DNA of 9,380 nucleotides, from contig SLIW01000130.1 of assembly GCA_007135435.1 (NCBI GenBank), forward strand, positions 1 to 9,380. Direction: 5' to 3'. Of the stretch, positions 5,659 through 9,380 are shown piece after piece. Both the position numbers and the translations under genes were made by a program. Every line of letters begins with the position of its first letter. Position 1 is the first letter of the stretch. This DNA comes from Natronomonas sp. (lineage in GTDB: Archaea; Halobacteriota; Halobacteria; Halobacteriales; Haloarculaceae). The notes under the pieces are model-generated. The model did no database searches and was not told where the DNA came from. It worked only from the letters and a program-made list of their open reading frames with translations.

Positions 5659-6042
5659 TCACTCCGGCTTGAGGAAGGCCAGTTTCAGATACGCCCCGTC
5701 GAGTGACAGCTGCAGGTTGTCCGACGAGCGGTCCTGGATCTCGCTCACGTCGATCGTCTGTCTACCGCCGTGTGGCCCGTTGACGATGACGCGCGCCGTG
5801 TCGGGACGATACTGGAATTCGAGCGCGGCGATGTCCACGCCATCGACCACGCGGAGGAACGTCTCGACGCGGTCGTCGAACTCGACCCAGTCCGAGTCCG
5901 GTAGCGTCTCCCCGTTCTCCGCCAGCTCCTGGGCATCGAGGACGATCGGTTCCCTGTGTTCTGGATTCCAGACGTAATGCCGCTCGAGCTGGTACTCCGA
6001 GAGGAACTCCCGGCTACAACGGAGGCACTTGAAGCGATCCAT
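5659..6042 (-). CDS. Small single-C2H2 zinc-finger protein, function unknown
   Basis: This 127-aa protein begins MDRFKCLRCSREF. Residues 4-29 form one C2H2-type finger: C6-x2-C9, then F13, L19, H22 and H29, with the usual x3-F-x5-L-x2-H spacing and a longer H-x6-H end. The remaining ~95 residues alternate hydrophobic and polar residues (for example LQLSLDGAYLKLAFLKP, 110-126), which suggests a beta-rich domain I do not recognise. Short proteins with one or two C2H2-like fingers are common in haloarchaea and are suspected regulators or interaction proteins, but nothing here fixes a target. The start is ATG at 6042; an in-frame TTG at 6081 would add 13 residues that do not look conserved. A weak GGTGG lies about eight bases upstream. 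The gene looks less GC-rich than its neighbours and is convergent with argF and divergent from the M20 gene. Confidence 0.8.
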   Translation of the reverse strand: MDRFKCLRCSREFLSEYQLERHYVWNPEHREPIVLDAQELAENGETLPDSDWVEFDDRVETFLRVVDGVDIAALEFQYRPDTARVIVNGPHGGRQTIDVSEIQDRSSDNLQLSLDGAYLKLAFLKPE

Positions 6043-6103
6043 GGGGAAGCCACCGTCCGCTTCCCGTGTGTAGCGTGTCAACAGGCATCACCGTTACGAT
6101 CGA

Positions 6104-6116
6104 CGTCACCGTGACG
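6104..6116. promoter_or_regulatory. 13-bp palindrome in the divergent intergenic region
   Basis: CGTCAC (6104-6109), a central C, and GTGACG (6111-6116) form a perfect palindrome, and flanking TCGA-type bases extend the symmetry imperfectly (about 6098-6123). It lies between the divergent starts at 6042 and 6270, 62 bases from the zinc-finger start, so a regulator could bind there. In GC-rich DNA such short palindromes also arise by chance. Confidence 0.35.
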
Positions 6117-6144
6117 GTCGACGCGCAGTGGGCACCCTCCTCTC

Positions 6145-6220
6145 CACTCGCCGAGATCGTCGCCACCCATCGAAATGGTCGGCACTCACCGAGATCATCA
6201 CCACTCGACGAGATCCACAT
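6145..6220. repeat. Four degenerate 19-bp tandem repeats upstream of the M20 gene
   Basis: The core CACTCGCCGAGATC (6145) recurs as CACCCATCGAAATG (6164), CACTCACCGAGATC (6183) and CACTCGACGAGATC (6202), an exact 19-base spacing throughout. The second unit is the most worn (10 of 14 core bases match unit 3). The array ends 50 bases before the M20 start. It reads open in the M20 frame, but the encoded stretch is not part of the M20 family. Confidence 0.65.
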
Positions 6221-6269
6221 CGACGACGCGCACGTTGATGACCCCTCCATCCGTGGCCCCCGAGAAGGC

Positions 6270-7364
6270 ATGCACCTCACCGAGCTGGCGCGCGAGCTGG
6301 TCGCCGTCCCGAGCCACGAGGACGAGACGGCGGCCGGCGACCTGATCGAGGAGTGGCTGCGCGACGAGACCGACGCCGCGGTCGAACGCGACGAGGCGGG
6401 GAACGTCGTCGCCCGGCGCGGGCCGGACGAGACCGACGAGGCCGACCCACCCACCCTGGCACTGGTCGGCCACCACGACGTCGTCCCGCCGGACGACGCA
6501 CAGGTGGCCGTGGACGGCGGGTACGTCGTCGAGGAGCGCGACGGCCGCCTCTACGGCCGCGGAACGGCCGACATGAAGGGGAGCGTCGCGGCGGCCATGG
6601 TCGCCTTCCAGGCCGCCGACCCGGCCTGCGAACTCGTCTTCGCCTCCTTCGTCGGCGAGGAGACCGGGGGCGTCGGCTGTCGGGCGGCGATCGAGGCCGG
6701 CTTCGCCCCCGATTACGCGGTGGTCGGCGAGGGGTCGACCGGGTACTCCGCCCCGGGCGTCACCGACGTCGCGGTCGTCCACAGGGGGCGACGGGCGGCG
6801 ACGATCGAGGCGAGGGGGTCCGCGTCGCACGCCAGCGAACCCGAGGCGGGCGTGAACGCCATCTACCGGGCCGTCGACGCCGTCGACCTCGTGCGGGAGC
6901 TGCCCGCCCACGAGACGGAGGTGCTCGGCCACCGGGTCGAGGGGAGCGTCGTGGTCACCGAGATCGACGGGGGGACCGCCTGGAACGTCGTCCCCGAGCG
7001 CTGTGCGTTCACCGTGGACGAGCGGACCGTCCCGGGCGGGCGGGCGAGCCTCGAAGACGTCGAGTCGATCGAGGGCGTCACCCTGTCGGTCGACCAGGAC
7101 CTCCCGCCGATGGCCTGCGACGATCCGGACTTCGCCGAGGCCGTCCTCGCGGCCGCGGACGCCTCCCAGGAGGGGTCGCCCCGGCAGGTGACCAAGCCCC
7201 ACGCGACCGACGCCGGTTGGCTCGCCTCCATGGCGGGGACGACCTGCGTCGTCTGCGGCGCCGCGGAGCCCGGCGAGGCCCACACCGCCGACGAGAGCGT
7301 CTCCCTCGCGGTCCTCGAGCGGTGCACAGCGATCTACCGCCGGGTCGCCGAAACACCGCTATAG
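6270..7364 (+). CDS. M20-family metallohydrolase (ArgE/DapE-like deacylase or peptidase)
   Basis: This 364-aa cytoplasmic hydrolase has the M20 two-metal site: H68 and D70 in GHHDVVP, D101 in GRGTADMKG (bridging), E130-E131 in GEETGG (general base and ligand), E154 in GEGSTG, and H338 in EAHTADE. The lid/dimer domain starts near HRGRRAATIEARGSASHASE (171-190). It is clearly distinct from the operon's ArgE in sequence. The substrate is not shown; haloarchaea make lysine through diaminopimelate, so succinyl-diaminopimelate desuccinylase (DapE) is one possibility, and a general N-acyl amino acid or dipeptide hydrolase is another. ATG 6270 is preferred: the M20 fold begins at MHLTELARELV, and a GAAGG lies just before it. 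The frame stays open 68 codons upstream to 6066, but that part is repetitive and not M20-like. Separated from argF by a minus-strand gene, it has its own promoter by inference. Confidence 0.85.
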   Translation: MHLTELARELVAVPSHEDETAAGDLIEEWLRDETDAAVERDEAGNVVARRGPDETDEADPPTLALVGHHDVVPPDDAQVAVDGGYVVEERDGRLYGRGTADMKGSVAAAMVAFQAADPACELVFASFVGEETGGVGCRAAIEAGFAPDYAVVGEGSTGYSAPGVTDVAVVHRGRRAATIEARGSASHASEPEAGVNAIYRAVDAVDLVRELPAHETEVLGHRVEGSVVVTEIDGGTAWNVVPERCAFTVDERTVPGGRASLEDVESIEGVTLSVDQDLPPMACDDPDFAEAVLAAADASQEGSPRQVTKPHATDAGWLASMAGTTCVVCGAAEPGEAHTADESVSLAVLERCTAIYRRVAETPL

Positions 7365-7383
7365 TGTCGTCCATCGTGGCAGG

Positions 7384-7444
7384 TGACCACCCGCCAGATC
7401 GGTCTGACCTCCCACCGGATCGGTCTGACCTCCCACCGGATCGG
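7384..7444. repeat. 21-bp tandem repeat array upstream of the M32 gene
   Basis: Two identical 21-bp units (7397-7417 and 7418-7438) start with GATCGGTCTGACCTCCCACC. A worn partial copy precedes them (TGACCACCCGCCA, 7384-7396) and a six-base start of a third follows (7439-7444). Each unit holds the dyad GGTC-T-GACC (7401-7409, 7422-7430). A 21-bp spacing is two DNA turns, so bound proteins would lie on one face. The array ends 45 bases before the M32 start and may be an operator; that is inference. Confidence 0.75.
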
Positions 7445-7488
7445 CCACTATCAGTGACTTCTTGCCGCTCCCTCCCACAGCGACTCCC

Positions 7489-9075
7489 ATGGCATCGGAG
7501 CCCGACCGAGAGCAGGAAGGAGGACAGGAAGAGGAGCCGGAGGAGCTGGAGCAAGCAGACGGCCGGGAAGGCGCCACATCTGCGCGCCCCGACGCGTACG
7601 ACGACCTCCTGGAGCAGTACCGGCGGGTGTCGTACCTCGGCGACGCGAACTCGGTGCTCATGTGGGACCAGGAGGTGATGATGCCGGAGGGCGGCACCCC
7701 CGCCCGGGCGAAGCAGCGCGGCGCCGTCTCCGGCGTCCAGCACGAGCTGTTCGTCGACGACGACGTCGGCGACTGGCTCGACGAGCTCGAGGCCGCGGGC
7801 ACGGAGCTCTCGGCCGAGGAGCGGGCGGTCGTCCGCGAGATCCGCCGCGAGTACGAGCGCAAGGCGCTCGTGCCGACCGACCTGGTCGAGGAGATCAGCG
7901 AGGCGGCCTCGGACGCCCATCCGGTGTGGCAGGAGGCGAAGGAGACAGACGACTTCGACGCGTTCGCGCCGACGCTCGAGCGCCTCCTCGACCTCAGGCG
8001 GGAGTACGCCGAGCACATCGACCCGGACGCAGACCCCTACGCGGTGCTCTTCGCCGACTACGAGCCCTACCTGGACCTCGAGACCGCCGAGCGCGTCCTC
8101 GAGCGACTCCGCGACCGTCTCGTCCCGCTCCTCGACGCGATCCGCGACTCCGACGTCGACCTCCACGACGTCGAGGGGACCTTCCCCGAGGATCGGCAGC
8201 TGACGCTGGCGCGGGAGGCGCTGGAGACCCTGGGGTACGACTTCGAGCGCGGTCGCCTCGACACCGCGCCGCACCCGTTCTCCTCGGGGACCCAGTTCGA
8301 CGCACGGGTGACCACCCGCTTCGACGAGTCGGACCCCCTGGACTCGCTCGGGTCGACGATCCACGAGTTCGGCCACGCGACCTACACCCAGGGGCTGCGA
8401 CGCGACGCGTACGGGAGCCCGCTGGGCCAGCACCGCGGGCTCACGGTCCACGAGTCCCAGTCGCGGCTCTGGGAGAACCACGTCGGCCGCACCCGGGCGT
8501 TCTGGGAGCTGTTCGTCCCGCGGTTCAACGACGTCCACGGGACCGACCTCTCGGCCGGGCATGCCTACGAGGCCGCCAACCAGGTCCACGAGGACAACCT
8601 CATCCGCGTCGAGGCCGACGAGCTCACCTACCACCTCCATATCATCCTCCGGTTCGAGATCGAGCGCGACCTCCTCGCGGGGGACCTCGACGTTTCGGAG
8701 GTGCCGGCCGTCTGGAACGAGAAGATGGACGAGTACCTCGGGGTCCGCCCCGAGACCGACGCCGAGGGCGCCCTGCAGGACATCCACTGGAGTCACGCCT
8801 CCTTCGGCTACTTCCCGACCTACTCGCTGGGTAGCGTCCTCGCCGCGCAGCTGTACGCCGCCGCCGAGGACGACCTCGGCGACCTCGACGCGCAGGTCAG
8901 GGACGGCGAGTTCGAGCCGCTCCACGAGTGGCTCACCGAGAACGTCCACCGACACGGCCAGCGCTACACGACGGACGAGCTCGTCCAGGAGGCGACCGGC
9001 GAGCCGTTCACCGCCGACCACTTCCTCGCCTACGCCGAGTCGAAGTTCGGCGACCTGTACGAGCTAGAGCGGTAG
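7489..9075 (+). CDS. Carboxypeptidase Taq-family (M32) metallocarboxypeptidase
   Basis: This 528-aa cytoplasmic zinc carboxypeptidase removes C-terminal residues from peptides. The M32 signatures are in order: VLMWDQEVMMP (57-67), HPFSSGTQFDARVTTRF (262-278), the zinc motif HEFGH (292-296, catalytic E293), HESQSRLWEN (321-330, third ligand E322), RVEADELTYHLHI (373-385) and HWSHASFGYFPTYSLG (433-448). Family members are about 500 residues; the difference is an extra N-terminal tail (about residues 3-33) rich in Glu, Gln and Asp, probably disordered. ATG 7489 is the only ATG start before the conserved region; an in-frame TTG at 7462 is less likely. No ribosome-binding site precedes it (the upstream bases are pyrimidine-rich), which suggests a leaderless or short-leader mRNA. 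The protein probably recycles peptides to amino acids; no link to arginine synthesis is shown beyond proximity. Confidence 0.95.
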   Translation: MASEPDREQEGGQEEEPEELEQADGREGATSARPDAYDDLLEQYRRVSYLGDANSVLMWDQEVMMPEGGTPARAKQRGAVSGVQHELFVDDDVGDWLDELEAAGTELSAEERAVVREIRREYERKALVPTDLVEEISEAASDAHPVWQEAKETDDFDAFAPTLERLLDLRREYAEHIDPDADPYAVLFADYEPYLDLETAERVLERLRDRLVPLLDAIRDSDVDLHDVEGTFPEDRQLTLAREALETLGYDFERGRLDTAPHPFSSGTQFDARVTTRFDESDPLDSLGSTIHEFGHATYTQGLRRDAYGSPLGQHRGLTVHESQSRLWENHVGRTRAFWELFVPRFNDVHGTDLSAGHAYEAANQVHEDNLIRVEADELTYHLHIILRFEIERDLLAGDLDVSEVPAVWNEKMDEYLGVRPETDAEGALQDIHWSHASFGYFPTYSLGSVLAAQLYAAAEDDLGDLDAQVRDGEFEPLHEWLTENVHRHGQRYTTDELVQEATGEPFTADHFLAYAESKFGDLYELER

Positions 9076-9105
9076 GACGCAGACCGACGGTACGGCTAGA
9101 ACTCG

Positions 9106-9245
9106 CAGGGGACCCGGAAAGCCCTCACGCTCTCGACTCGGGGGCCTCGGTGCGCGCTTCGGTCGCTCGCTCCGTTCGCTCCCTGCAGTGCTTCCGTCGG
9201 CCGCCTTCGTCGAGAGCGCTCGCCCTTTCAGTCCGCCAGGGGACC
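9106..9245. repeat. Imperfect inverted-repeat element flanked by 9-bp direct repeats
   Basis: The 21-base arms 9117-9137 and 9209-9229 are inverted copies. Their outer five bases (GAAAG / CTTTC) and inner ten bases (CGCTCTCGAC / GTCGAGAGCG) match perfectly, and the six bases between are mostly unmatched. The 71-base middle is made of short CGGTCGCTCGCTCCGTTCGC-like runs. CAGGGGACC stands on both sides (9106-9114 and 9237-9245), as a target-site duplication might. Elements of this look (GAAAGCCC...CTTTCAGTCC) are, to my recollection, frequent between haloarchaeal genes. No reading frame in it looks like a gene. Confidence 0.55.
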
Positions 9246-9380
9246 ATTTCTCCGGCATGACACGTGCTCGTCGACCGTTCCTGAGCAGTAGCGAGGGGCG
9301 AACAGTAGCGCGACGTGAACGTCGTGAGTGTCGCGGACGGTCGAGCCGGCCGAGGGCTTCGGAGGTTGCCGCAGGCGAGG
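9246..9380. other. Unassigned end of window, no gene recognised
   Basis: After the inverted-repeat element no convincing coding frame or RNA gene is visible up to the window edge. There is a small dyad CGACGT-GA-ACGTCG (9311-9324) nested in CGCGAC...GTCGCG (9309-9335). Read on the minus strand, the stretch has the same kind of text as the 9117-9229 element (GAAGCCCTCGGCC, then CTCGACCGTCCGCGAC), so it may be a second, oppositely oriented relative cut by the window edge. Confidence 0.3.

Noticed and set aside
6066..6269. Sixty-eight extra N-terminal codons on the M20 protein
   Set aside because: They translate the palindrome and the 19-bp repeats, have no M20 similarity, and the fold begins at ATG 6270.
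7078..9021. Long minus-strand frame opposite the M32 gene
   Set aside because: It is the complement of a gene with complete M32 motifs; the predicted product is low-complexity Val/Glu/Arg/Leu text.
9246..9380. tRNA, SRP RNA or RNase P RNA in the last 135 bases
   Set aside because: No acceptor/T-arm pattern, SRP core or RNase P conserved boxes could be recognised.

Overview
The window is GC-rich DNA from a halophilic archaeon (Halobacteria class). The proteins are strongly acidic (many Asp and Glu), GTG starts occur, and gene starts are either leaderless-looking or carry GGAGGTGA ribosome-binding sites. The gene order is that of the haloarchaeal arginine cluster, which uses the LysW/ArgW carrier-protein pathway. 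The species cannot be fixed from the sequence alone.

Positions 1-5466 hold a co-directional arginine operon: the tail of argX (Glu-carrier ligase), then argC (reductase), argB (kinase), argD (aminotransferase), argE (M20 carrier-ornithine deacylase) and argF (ornithine carbamoyltransferase). Glutamate attached to a carrier protein is phosphorylated, reduced and transaminated, released as ornithine, and converted to citrulline. Haloarchaea are thought to make lysine by the diaminopimelate route, and argF is part of this unit, so arginine is the likely end product.

The most unusual signal lies at the junctions of this operon. Three of the five junctions have tiny ORFs wedged between the enzymes. 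Each tiny ORF overlaps the stop codon before it and the start codon after it by four bases (GTGA or ATGA). They are an Arg-rich 18-aa ORF with a 9-bp GC hairpin between argX and argC, two 8-aa ORFs made by three 23-bp repeats between argD and argE, and a 48-aa Thr/Pro-rich ORF made of 18-bp repeats between argE and argF. They look like duplicated stop/start junctions that kept termination-reinitiation coupling.

Positions 5467-5658 form a convergent intergenic region with a 111-bp structure bounded by 16-bp inverted repeats and a 12-bp triplet repeat. A small single-zinc-finger C2H2 protein is encoded on the minus strand (5659-6042). A divergent region with a palindrome and four 19-bp degenerate repeats separates it from a second M20 hydrolase (6270-7364). 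A 21-bp repeat array then precedes an M32 carboxypeptidase Taq family peptidase (7489-9075). The last 305 bases have no recognisable gene, but contain an imperfect inverted-repeat element flanked by 9-bp direct repeats.

Tandem repeats of different unit lengths (12, 18, 19, 21 and 23 bp) occupy nearly every gap between genes, while the enzyme genes are intact with their key residues present.
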